64,000 nucleotides of DNA from Mesotoga infera (GTDB taxonomy: Bacteria; Thermotogota; Thermotogae; Petrotogales; Kosmotogaceae): positions 2,604,001 to 2,668,000 of the forward strand of contig NZ_LS974202.1 of assembly GCF_900157305.1 (NCBI RefSeq). Reading direction: 5' to 3'. The notes under the pieces are model-generated. The model saw nothing but the letters and a program-made list of their open reading frames with translations. It ran no database searches and was not told the origin of the DNA. The position numbers were made by a program, and so were the translations under genes. Shown here one piece after another: positions 1-7,828 of this stretch (positions within the stretch are counted from its first letter, which is position 1; every line of letters starts with the position of its first letter).

Positions 1-489
1 GAGCTCACGAAGGACTCCCCTCACGGAGTACGCAAGATCGAAGGGGTCGATGCCGTTGCCATATTTGGTATGACCATCGACGAGTTGAAAACGATGAACG
101 GGAATGGTGGAAAGAAGACCTATGTGGCCGTAGAAGGGAGGGTTTACGACGTGAGCGCTCTCGCTTCATGGAAGGGTGGAAACCACCAGTGTGGACTTCA
201 TATGGCCGGTAATGAGCTAACCGTGGAAATACTTCACGACTCGCCCCATGGAGCGGCAAGCCTTGACAAGGCTTACCTTATAGGCATACTGGTCTTTACG
301 CTGGAACAGCTGAAGAGATACGACGGTGTCGCGGATAACCGTAAGCTCGTCTCGTACGAAGGCGTGGTTTACGATGTGGCCGACATCGACTGGACTGCCG
401 GTTACGGAATCGAGGTCGGAACCTCGCTGGGCAATGAACTCTCGAAGCTCGAAAATGCGCATATTATCGGATATATAGTGCGAAACTGA
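1..489 (+). CDS. Tandem cytochrome b5-like heme-binding domain protein (5' end missing)
   Basis: The reading frame is open from base 1, so the start lies outside the window; an ATG at 70 is internal. The visible 162 residues contain the end of one cytochrome b5-like domain (SPHG motif), a complete domain (YVAVEGRVYDVS, then HMAG and SPHG) and a final domain (LVSYEGVVYDVAD). In this MAPR/cytochrome b5-like family the His of HxAG and of (A/S)PHG are the expected heme ligands. The last repeat lacks both, having VGTSLGNEL and ENAHIIGY instead, so it probably does not bind heme. Likely a soluble redox or heme-binding protein; its partner is not visible. Confidence 0.75.
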   Translation, partial: ELTKDSPHGVRKIEGVDAVAIFGMTIDELKTMNGNGGKKTYVAVEGRVYDVSALASWKGGNHQCGLHMAGNELTVEILHDSPHGAASLDKAYLIGILVFTLEQLKRYDGVADNRKLVSYEGVVYDVADIDWTAGYGIEVGTSLGNELSKLENAHIIGYIVRN

Positions 490-673
490 AAGATCCACGT
501 TTTTTATCGTGTTCAGAACAAAGAGAAAAAAGGCTAGAACGATTTCGTGAGACTACCCGCCGGTTCGATGGTATGATGGTATTGAAGACGCGTGGACGGG
601 TCCTACACATTTTTGCCACAGGCTTTTCAAAGAACATTTTCAAAAATCTTATGGAGATGGGGGTAGTGTTTGG

Positions 674-1303
674 ATGTTTCAAAGACTCATAGAAGGCAGG
701 CTTCTGATAGTCATAAGAGGACTGGATACCGGAAGAACTATCGATCTATGCGGTTTGCTCCACGATGCGGGAGTTCTATTTGCCGAAGTTAGCTTTTCCG
801 ACCGGTGGGCCTACGAATCACTCAAGGAACTCAAAAAACACTTCGGCGACAGGTTGTTTCTGGGGGCGGGTACGATCTTCAACACAGATGATTATTCGAA
901 GGCGTTGCGTGCCGGCGCCGATTACCTACTCAGCCCCGGTTTCAGTCACGAGGTCGCCTCACTTTCGTTGAAAGATGGTATCCCATATATACCGGGAGTT
1001 TATACCTCTACGGAGATCCAGACGGCTTTGAACATGGGCTTTACACTTCTGAAACTCTTTCCGGGGGAACTTGAAGGGCTCAGACTTTTGAAAGCCTACA
1101 GGGGACCGTTCCCGCAGGCCAGATTCATGCCATTTGGAGGCGTCACGCCCGATAACGCGGCTACCTTCATCCAGGAGGGTGCAGCAGCCCTCGGTGTGGG
1201 GAGTTATATAGCCAACGCGGAGCTCCTCGAAGAGAGGAAATACGGAGAGATTTCGGAGAGAATTTCCAGAATGAAGACCGCGGTGGGGATAATCGATGAC
1301 TGA
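674..1303 (+). CDS. KDPG/KHG aldolase family protein
   Basis: This 209-residue class I aldolase of the Eda family forms a Schiff base with 2-keto-3-deoxy-(phospho)gluconate-type substrates and splits them to pyruvate plus an aldehyde. Glu38 (AEVSF), the GAGTI loop and Lys127 in LLKLFPGE match the catalytic Glu, phosphate-side loop and Schiff-base Lys. The Arg found four residues after the catalytic Glu in E. coli Eda is Ser42 here, so the exact substrate is open. The ATG follows a GGGGGTA ribosome site by 8 nt. The stop overlaps the next gene's start (ATGACTGA), so it is translationally coupled to a sugar kinase. Confidence 0.85.
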   Translation: MFQRLIEGRLLIVIRGLDTGRTIDLCGLLHDAGVLFAEVSFSDRWAYESLKELKKHFGDRLFLGAGTIFNTDDYSKALRAGADYLLSPGFSHEVASLSLKDGIPYIPGVYTSTEIQTALNMGFTLLKLFPGELEGLRLLKAYRGPFPQARFMPFGGVTPDNAATFIQEGAAALGVGSYIANAELLEERKYGEISERISRMKTAVGIIDD

Positions 1304-2222
1304 TCTTGCGATAGATGTCGGTGGGACCAAGACGCTGGTAGCGGTCTTCGAAGATGACTCTGTAAAACCGTCGGAAGTGGACAGATTTCCAACCGATCCC
1401 TACGCCGGGCTGGAGAACTTCATAACCAGATTATCGAAGGTCTGCGCGAAATACGTTGATCCTTCGAATGTGAGGTACTGGGGACTTTGCACGGCCGGGG
1501 CGGTCGATGTTTCGACCGGCAGGTTGATATGGTCTCCCAACCTCGGCTGGAAGGATGTAAATCTCTACGAAAGGCTCAGTCAGCTTTTCGGAAATCAAGG
1601 AATCGTTGAAAACGACTGCAATGCGGCCGCCTATGGCGAGTGGTCTGCCCGACCGGGTATAGATTCTCTAGTTTACGTTACCGTCAGCACGGGCATCGGT
1701 ATGGGGATAGTATCGTCGGGCCGGATAATACGAGGCTCCCATGGTGCGGCAGGAGAGATAGGCCACACTACGGTGCTTCCTGACGGGCCGGAATGTACCT
1801 GCGGACGCAGGGGCTGTCTTCAGGCTATCGCCGGGGGAAGGGGTCTTTCCAGCCAGGTAGAGAGACTCCTGGGGAAGCGTCTTTCCACAGAGGAGATAAT
1901 CGACCTCGCCAGAGAGGGGGAACCGGAGTACGTCGAGATCGTTGTAAAGGGGGCCATGTTCCTGGGGCGTTTTCTCGCCAACATGATCGATGCGCTCGAC
2001 CCGGCCGTGCTGGTTATCGGAGGCAGCCTGGGAAAGAATCCCCACTACCGCAAGCTGGTGGTGGATTTTTTTGCGAAGTTCTATTACATACTTCCGGATA
2101 AAACCGTTGTGATCGAACCTCCCTCGGCGGAGCCCGATCCCGGCATAATTGGAGTGTTGCAGTTATCCAGATCGATGGGGGTGAGGAAGAATGAAAAGAG
2201 CGATAAAATATTCAGTTCATGA
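1296..2222 (+). CDS. ROK family sugar kinase (glucokinase-like)
   Basis: A 308-residue ROK kinase. The N-terminal ATP loop (AIDVGGTKT), the catalytic base Asp107 in VENDCNAAA and the zinc site His157 plus Cys167, Cys169 and Cys174 (CTCGRRGC) are all present. The Glu that usually follows the last Cys in CxCGxxGCxE, and helps sugar recognition, is Gln176 here, so glucose may not be the substrate. It probably phosphorylates a hexose or keto-sugar acid that the overlapping upstream aldolase then cleaves. It overlaps the following cupin gene by 32 bp. Confidence 0.88.
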   Translation: MTDLAIDVGGTKTLVAVFEDDSVKPSEVDRFPTDPYAGLENFITRLSKVCAKYVDPSNVRYWGLCTAGAVDVSTGRLIWSPNLGWKDVNLYERLSQLFGNQGIVENDCNAAAYGEWSARPGIDSLVYVTVSTGIGMGIVSSGRIIRGSHGAAGEIGHTTVLPDGPECTCGRRGCLQAIAGGRGLSSQVERLLGKRLSTEEIIDLAREGEPEYVEIVVKGAMFLGRFLANMIDALDPAVLVIGGSLGKNPHYRKLVVDFFAKFYYILPDKTVVIEPPSAEPDPGIIGVLQLSRSMGVRKNEKSDKIFSS

Positions 2223-2544
2223 GGGAGATTTTTCGAGGGGTATAGAGGGCTTCTCATCTAAAGCGGTGAAGATCACCGGGCCCTTTTCAGGCCGCCCGGA
2301 GGCACACCGCGACCAGCACGACCTCTATGTCGTTATTTCCGGGAAGGCACGTGTAAAAACCGGGAAACTTACTGGAGAAATCCAGGAGATAGCCGATGGC
2401 GAGTACCGCAGCGACGAGATGCTCGCCAGCGAGGAATTCACCCTAGAGGAGGGTGAATCGCTTCTGATTCCCGCTTCGGTCGCCCACACTGTTCTCGTGG
2501 ATTCTGGCATTTATGTTCAGTGGGTTTTTAAAATCGACGCATGA
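2191..2544 (+). CDS. Small cupin protein, possible sugar-modifying enzyme
   Basis: A 117-residue single-domain cupin. The first cupin motif reads HRDQHDLYVVISGKARV and the second reads LEEGESLLIPASVAHTVLV, giving candidate metal ligands His (first motif) and His (AHT). Its start lies inside the ROK gene and is preceded by GGTGAGGAAG. Position as the third gene of the aldolase-kinase operon suggests isomerisation or epimerisation of the same sugar; this is inference and no specific reaction can be assigned. Confidence 0.7.
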   Translation: MKRAIKYSVHEGDFSRGIEGFSSKAVKITGPFSGRPEAHRDQHDLYVVISGKARVKTGKLTGEIQEIADGEYRSDEMLASEEFTLEEGESLLIPASVAHTVLVDSGIYVQWVFKIDA

Positions 2545-2559
2545 GGCGCCACTCTGGAA

Positions 2560-4416
2560 CTAGATCCTTTTTACTTCGTATTGCTTGAGGCTGTGGATTT
2601 CTTCGCCGATCTTCAATCTTAAACTGTACGGATATGGGTTCAAGATAACCCTGTAAGACCTCATACTCAACAGCCTGGCCGAACCTTCGGCCTTTCTTTC
2701 AATCGAAGCCTCGAGGAAGATTCTTTTTATCGATTCGACGTCCGGGATAGTGCCCACGTAGTAACAGTTTTCCTTTACCGTTACAGCCGGTTTTCCCTTG
2801 AAAGGTCCATCTATGTATCTTGCCACCGTCTGGCAGCCGTTAAGTACTTCGATCTCCTCGGCTACGAAGTCACAATCAAAAACGTTCTTGCAGGACGAGA
2901 CCTTGATCGGGCCTTCCAGTCCTCCGAAATCGACAACGTGAATCCCCGTCAGAAGCTGGAAATCGTCGGCCTTCTGCACCCGGATGTTGTTGTTTTGATC
3001 CTTTTGAGCCGTCATGGCGGTGATGAATATCTTCCCTTTGAATTTCAGCAGATCCCTGACGAAATCTTCATCGAGCTTGAAGGCCGAAGGAATGGCAACA
3101 AAGGAGTAACTCTGCGGCGATTCTCCGGGAAAGAGAAAATCGACATTGTAGCCAAAGTTCCTGAAGGCTTTATAAATGGGCAGTATCGAGTCGAACAGGA
3201 ATCTGAAATTGCCGTTTAGATTGTCGGTCTCACCTATCCAGAAATTCTCGTAGTCTATATAGATCGCGGCCTCTTTTTGCGGATCTTCTATCTTCCAGTT
3301 TCGTAACTCCTTGATCGTTTCAGCGAAGACTCTGGCCCTCTCCGTCATCGTTCCGTCGTAATTTAAAAGGCCACCGTGAAACTGCTCGGCCCCGAACGGG
3401 AACTGCCTGTACCTGAAAACAAGGGAACCGAAGGCTCCGTGTGCGACGGATTGTTTTATCCAGAAGGCCAGCTGTTCGGAAGGATACGCGTTGTTAACAG
3501 AGCGCCAATTGACTCTTCCGGGTTGTTGTTCCATCACCAGAAAGGGAGCCTTCTTCAGAGATCTCATCAGATCGTGATTCAAAGCCTGTAGATCGGGATC
3601 GTACTCCCCGGCCACGTAGTTATCCCAGGATACGAAATCGATCTTTCTTGCGAGTTTTCTGTAATCTATATCGGTGAAATTGACCATGAGATTGTGGGTC
3701 AGCGGGGCTTTGCTGCTCTTCTTAATTATCTCTTTATGAATATCGTGGTATTCGATCGCCGAATCGGATGAGAAGCGTCTATAATCCAACACCAGAGAGG
3801 GGTTCGGCGATACAGGACCGGGTTTGGGAGGGTTAATCTCTTCCCAGTCGCCGTAGGTGTGACTCCAGAAAACAGTTCCCCACGACTGGTTTAGATTGTC
3901 CAGAGTTCCGTATCTTTCTCTCAACCACTCTCTGAAAGCTCCGGCACAGTTTCTGCAATAACACAGTGTGGAGCCGTGGCAACCGTATTCGTTGTCGGCC
4001 TGCCAAGCGATTATTCTGTGGTCTTTCCCGTAGTGATCTACATATGCGCTTACGATCCTTTCCGTCTCGATACGGTAACGCGGAGAGTTGAAGCAGTACT
4101 GGCGGCGACCCGCGGCGACGGGTGTCCTTCTATCGCCATCCATTCTAAGCACACCGGGATATTTTTTAAGAAGCCACGAAGGCGGGGCCGCAGTCGGAGT
4201 ACCCATTATGATTCTGATGCCCTCGGAATACAGCGCATCGATCGCTTCATCCAGTAGAGTAAAATCGATCTGGCCGGGCCGTTTCTCCACAACACCCCAG
4301 GAGAACTCCCCAATCCTCACTACATTAATTCCGAGGTATGCCATTACTCTTGCGTCTTCCCTCCATCTTTCCCGGGGCCAGTGTTCCGGGTAATACGCCG
4401 CTCCAAACCAGTTCAA
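2560..4416 (-). CDS. GH42 family beta-galactosidase
   Basis: A 618-residue glycoside hydrolase of family 42, expected to release beta-linked galactose. The TIM-barrel N-terminus (FGAAYYPEHWP) and the acid/base Glu143 in WQADNEYG are clear, as is the nucleophile Glu296 in LVMEQQPG. Cys146, Cys152, Cys154 and Cys157 (CHGSTLCYCRNC) match the zinc-binding cysteines of the family. No signal peptide is seen, so it is cytoplasmic. The start is a TTG nine bases after GGGAG. It converges with the aldolase/kinase/cupin operon and is transcribed alone; a galactoside role for that operon is possible but unproven. Confidence 0.92.
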   Translation of the reverse strand: MNWFGAAYYPEHWPRERWREDARVMAYLGINVVRIGEFSWGVVEKRPGQIDFTLLDEAIDALYSEGIRIIMGTPTAAPPSWLLKKYPGVLRMDGDRRTPVAAGRRQYCFNSPRYRIETERIVSAYVDHYGKDHRIIAWQADNEYGCHGSTLCYCRNCAGAFREWLRERYGTLDNLNQSWGTVFWSHTYGDWEEINPPKPGPVSPNPSLVLDYRRFSSDSAIEYHDIHKEIIKKSSKAPLTHNLMVNFTDIDYRKLARKIDFVSWDNYVAGEYDPDLQALNHDLMRSLKKAPFLVMEQQPGRVNWRSVNNAYPSEQLAFWIKQSVAHGAFGSLVFRYRQFPFGAEQFHGGLLNYDGTMTERARVFAETIKELRNWKIEDPQKEAAIYIDYENFWIGETDNLNGNFRFLFDSILPIYKAFRNFGYNVDFLFPGESPQSYSFVAIPSAFKLDEDFVRDLLKFKGKIFITAMTAQKDQNNNIRVQKADDFQLLTGIHVVDFGGLEGPIKVSSCKNVFDCDFVAEEIEVLNGCQTVARYIDGPFKGKPAVTVKENCYYVGTIPDVESIKRIFLEASIERKAEGSARLLSMRSYRVILNPYPYSLRLKIGEEIHSLKQYEVKRI

Positions 4417-4469
4417 ATTTCAACACTCCCTTGAAAGCCAGCCAGATGACTTAAGGCACGTTTGTTGTT

Positions 4470-4475
4470 ATTATA
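4470..4475 (-). promoter_or_regulatory. Candidate -10 box for the GH42 gene
   Basis: On the minus strand this reads TATAAT about 55 nt before the GH42 start codon. No convincing TTGACA lies at 16-18 nt upstream; TTGAAG is present but 21 nt away, so the promoter may be weak or activator dependent. Confidence 0.4.
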
Positions 4476-4571
4476 CAAAACGCCGGATTACATTTCCTTC
4501 AATTCATCAGTAAATCAATGGAAAGAATTGCAAGACCGGTCATTTTTACCATAATGGTTGCCAGATTCATA

Positions 4572-6293
4572 TCACTGCCCTTTTTCTTGGCGGTCCGTAG
4601 CAAAGAGCGCCGCACCGTAGGCGCCCATTATATCCGGCACTTCGGGAAGGATAACTTTCCTCTTAAACACTCTTTCCATGGCGTGCACGACTCCTGCGTT
4701 TCTCGCTACACCACCTGTGAAGACCAGTGGTTCCGGAGAGCCGAGACGTGCGTACATCGCAGCCACTCTTTTCACAATCGCGTTGAATAAACCTGCAGAA
4801 ATGTCCTCTATCTTCTCTCCTCTGCCTATGAGCGACACAACTTCTGATTCTGCGAAAACGGTGCAGACTGAACTGATCGAAAGCTCTCTGGAGGAACGGG
4901 AAGCGAGTGAGGCCATCTCTTCCGGATCAAGTTCGAGAACCTTCGCCATGACCTCCAGGAAGCGGCCGGTTCCGGCGGCGCATCTGTCGTTCATAGAGAA
5001 ATCCTCCACTTTCCCTTCTGTGGAAAGCTTTATCACCTTGCTGTCCTGTCCCCCGATATCGACAATTCCTCTTGCCGATGGAAAAAGCGTCGAAACGGCT
5101 CTGGCGTGGCAGGAAATCTCGGTTACCGTTTCATCGGCGAAATCGATCAGTTCCCTACCATAACCGGTCGCGACTATTCGGGCCACTTCTTCCTTCGTTC
5201 CAACGGACTGCGAAATTAGCTCTTCGTAAAGACGCCTGGCAGAAGCCATAGCATTGATTCCCGTTCTGATGGTTTTCCAGTGTAGTATCTTTCCCGTCGA
5301 ATCGGTCAATACACCATTGGTGGTTGTGGAACCGGAATCTATCCCTAAAAAAAACGAACCTCCCCCTTTTTCCATTTTGGATCGTCGCGCCGAGTTTTTC
5401 TCCAGCAATGCTCCCACTCTCGTGGCGATCTGCCCGTGGGAGTTAAGGGGATAATCGATCTCGGCCCTGTATATTTTCGAGTCGGAAGTGTTGCGCGTGA
5501 AATCGTAGAAGTCGCAAAACTTCGGTATGGCGTACAGCAGCCCATCAAGTTCCCCGTACTCATTCTCCGCTTTTTCTGAAAATCTCCCGCATGGTGCCCG
5601 CCAGCCAATCAACCTCTGTGCCACAGAGAGTGCCGGATCTTTTCCGATACGAGTTCTGGATGCAAAGGGCCTTGCACCCAGGCAGGTCTCGTTAAGGGTT
5701 ATCACCCCGCCCGCACTCTCGATTATTCCGTCTATCTCACTCATATCCACTATTCCACCAGCCAGACCGAAATTCTTTCCTGATGTTTTACCTTTGTCCA
5801 CAGAACCTGTCGGGACGTGCTTCAGACCGTTTAGAGCAGAAAGATAGAGTTCTGTGAGATCACGGCCTTCGAGCGTTGCCTCCAGCGATCGAACATGATC
5901 GATAAGGTCGTTGAAGCGCTCTATTCCTGCTAAAAGATTAACGTCAATCCCTTTTTTCTCGAGAAACCCGATCAGTCGAAGGACTTCCGAGGCCATGAAT
6001 TCCACCGCCAGTTCATCTCTCTTCCACGGGAGGCGCATTATGAATACTCCTGCCCTGGAGCTTTCGTTCAGGAGGTCTCCTACTCTGCGCATCGCATCGC
6101 ACGAATCGGCCACAAGGAGAAAATCGCCCTTGTCAAGCTCCATCCCAGCTCCGTAGACCGTCTTGGCGTAGCCACAGAGATTGCAGCCCAACTCGTGGCA
6201 GGACGATGGGGTTACGCTCAACAACCTCTCGAAGTCTCTACCTGTGCCCATAAGGATCTCCAGCGGGATATAGCTGCACGTGTAAAATATCAT
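4572..6293 (-). CDS. 2-hydroxyacyl-CoA dehydratase D-component domain fused to BadF/HgdC-type activating ATPase
   Basis: A 573-residue fusion. Residues 1 to about 300 resemble the 2-hydroxyglutaryl-CoA dehydratase D-type fold with cysteine groups (Cys32, Cys37, Cys40, Cys65). Residues 313-573 are an ASKHA activator: GIDSGSTTT (phosphate 1), DIGGQDSK at 412-419, Cys438 in DRCAAGTG and Cys477 in SVCTVFAESEV. The last two are the cysteines that bridge the dimer's 4Fe-4S cluster in HgdC. The activator drives ATP-dependent electron injection into the dehydratase. The ATG at 6293 has GGAGG seven bases upstream and overlaps the preceding gene's stop (ATGA); a longer in-frame ORF to 6458 merely overlaps that gene. 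Confidence 0.85.
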   Translation of the reverse strand: MIFYTCSYIPLEILMGTGRDFERLLSVTPSSCHELGCNLCGYAKTVYGAGMELDKGDFLLVADSCDAMRRVGDLLNESSRAGVFIMRLPWKRDELAVEFMASEVLRLIGFLEKKGIDVNLLAGIERFNDLIDHVRSLEATLEGRDLTELYLSALNGLKHVPTGSVDKGKTSGKNFGLAGGIVDMSEIDGIIESAGGVITLNETCLGARPFASRTRIGKDPALSVAQRLIGWRAPCGRFSEKAENEYGELDGLLYAIPKFCDFYDFTRNTSDSKIYRAEIDYPLNSHGQIATRVGALLEKNSARRSKMEKGGGSFFLGIDSGSTTTNGVLTDSTGKILHWKTIRTGINAMASARRLYEELISQSVGTKEEVARIVATGYGRELIDFADETVTEISCHARAVSTLFPSARGIVDIGGQDSKVIKLSTEGKVEDFSMNDRCAAGTGRFLEVMAKVLELDPEEMASLASRSSRELSISSVCTVFAESEVVSLIGRGEKIEDISAGLFNAIVKRVAAMYARLGSPEPLVFTGGVARNAGVVHAMERVFKRKVILPEVPDIMGAYGAALFATDRQEKGQ

Positions 6294-7546
6294 CTCCTGC
6301 CCTCCAGAATCTCTAGAAAGGCCTGAGCACGAGTTCTCAACTGCCCGGCCCCTTCTGAGGTATGATCGACACAGTCGCCCGTCAGCTCCAGGAAGGGAAG
6401 TCCCTTCGATTCGAACATCTTTTTGAGATAACTCACACTTCCTGCCGATTGCCTGCATCCCCAGTGGGTGAAATGAACGATCCCGTCGGCTCCGAAATCA
6501 TCGGCCAGATCGGCGCAGAGTTTCCATCTGTCTTCAGCCCCTCCGCACAGGGGATTGAAGACGAGCTTCTCGGCCAGACTCTCCAAAGGCCTATCGGGTT
6601 CCACCGGATAGAGCCAGTCCCACATCAGTTCGTTGCCGACCACAGTATGTTTCGATTTTGGTGAAAAGATCTTGAAAAGCTCGTTGTCGTAGTAAGGTGG
6701 GATGTGTAACCAGAGAATCTTCTTCTGCTCATGCCTGTCTGCAATCAGATCCCTTTCGAATTCCTCCGACGCGTCTTTGAGCCTGATATCGCCGGCGAGC
6801 GTATGCATTACATAAAGTGCGTTCATGTACTCATACAGCTCCTGTGGAAGATAAGAGCTTTTCATCTCTTTTCGAACCCGCGAAAGATTTTCCACCGTCT
6901 GTCTTTCAATGGCGAGTATATCGCTCAAGAGGTTCATCGGGTAAGGCTTCCCGGTAATTTCCTCTATGAGCTCTATAGCCTCCTTGAGTTGTGAATGAAC
7001 GTATCCTACGGAGTTTTTCATGCGGCCCCGGGGAACGTCAATCAGTATGAAGGGTACCTGATATTCCCGGGAGATCCTCTTGAAAGTAGGCAGGTTCCCG
7101 TCGCAGAAGATCGTGGAGGTCATTATGAATCTTGGAGCCGGAAACAGCTTCTTGATGGATGCCCCGAGAGAAGTTCTGTGAAAGGTGCAGAGCGAATCGG
7201 GAATTCCCGATTCGGCGGCCGAAGATATGGCAAACCCTTCGAGGTGCATCGAGGCAAGCATGCCCGATACTCCCTCGGCCGAGACGGGATTTATACCCAG
7301 AGGCAGGAGCAGTTCCGAAGGGGCTAGCAGGTTGACCCAGGCAGTCTCCCTTCCGGTCAGGGAATAATAAATCTCTTCAACCGCAAGGCTGTTGATGATC
7401 CTTAGAAACCGGGCCTTGCGAGAGGGTAAGCGGCGGCGTCTGAAGCTTTCAAAAGCGATTCCCAGATTGAGCCACTTTCTAAATTTTACTTCATCATCTA
7501 TATATCGTCTCAAGAACCTTCCAAATCCTACACTCTTTTTCGACAT
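6290..7546 (-). CDS. 2-hydroxyacyl-CoA dehydratase subunit (HgdA/HgdB/FldBC family)
   Basis: A 418-residue protein of the 2-hydroxyglutaryl-CoA dehydratase D-component family, which removes water from (R)-2-hydroxyacyl-CoA by a ketyl-radical mechanism in amino-acid fermentation. Cysteines in LCTFHRTS, PLCGGAEDRW and THWGCRQSAG sit where cluster ligands lie in the family. The start at 7546 follows AGGGGAG; an ORF extension of 42 codons upstream has no ribosome site and a TATAAT within it. It is coupled by ATGA to the fused activase, so the pair looks like a minimal dehydratase system. The substrate cannot be read from sequence, and no acyl-CoA transferase adjoins it. Confidence 0.82.
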   Translation of the reverse strand: MSKKSVGFGRFLRRYIDDEVKFRKWLNLGIAFESFRRRRLPSRKARFLRIINSLAVEEIYYSLTGRETAWVNLLAPSELLLPLGINPVSAEGVSGMLASMHLEGFAISSAAESGIPDSLCTFHRTSLGASIKKLFPAPRFIMTSTIFCDGNLPTFKRISREYQVPFILIDVPRGRMKNSVGYVHSQLKEAIELIEEITGKPYPMNLLSDILAIERQTVENLSRVRKEMKSSYLPQELYEYMNALYVMHTLAGDIRLKDASEEFERDLIADRHEQKKILWLHIPPYYDNELFKIFSPKSKHTVVGNELMWDWLYPVEPDRPLESLAEKLVFNPLCGGAEDRWKLCADLADDFGADGIVHFTHWGCRQSAGSVSYLKKMFESKGLPFLELTGDCVDHTSEGAGQLRTRAQAFLEILEGRR

Positions 7547-7588
7547 CTGCTCCCCTATCTCATATCTCTGCTGATGTAAGGTCTTAGA

Positions 7589-7594
7589 ATTATA
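7589..7594 (-). promoter_or_regulatory. Candidate -10 box for the dehydratase pair
   Basis: A minus-strand TATAAT lies 42 nt before the ATG at 7546. There is no good -35 at normal spacing. The stretch 7547-7828 separates divergent operons and otherwise shows only the opposing promoter at 7691-7720. Confidence 0.4.
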
Positions 7595-7690
7595 CTCTCG
7601 AAGGATAAAAGTGGTTTTACGATCCTCCGTCGTGATGGGAACACCGTATTGTGGCTCGCGTTCTTCATACACAATTTGTAAAGTGAAAAA

Positions 7691-7720
7691 TTGACATTTT
7701 GTCTATAAATATGCTAGTAT
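7691..7720 (+). promoter_or_regulatory. Sigma-70-type promoter of the peptide transporter operon
   Basis: A perfect TTGACA at 7691-7696, an 18-nt spacer and TAGTAT at 7715-7720 lie about 110 nt before the GTG start of the binding-protein gene. The leader between them shows no clear operator or riboswitch. Confidence 0.65.
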
Positions 7721-7828
7721 TTTTTATCATCGACCTTGAGATAAACACAGCGGGTTACTCTGCCGTTTTTGGCGCTTATCCGGCGGGACGGTGGACAAGA
7801 CAATAGAGGCAAATGGAGGGTGAGGATC

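Noticed and set aside
5254-5847. Plus-strand open frames over the dehydratase-activase gene
   Set aside because: Shadows of a well-supported minus-strand gene with no recognisable protein features.
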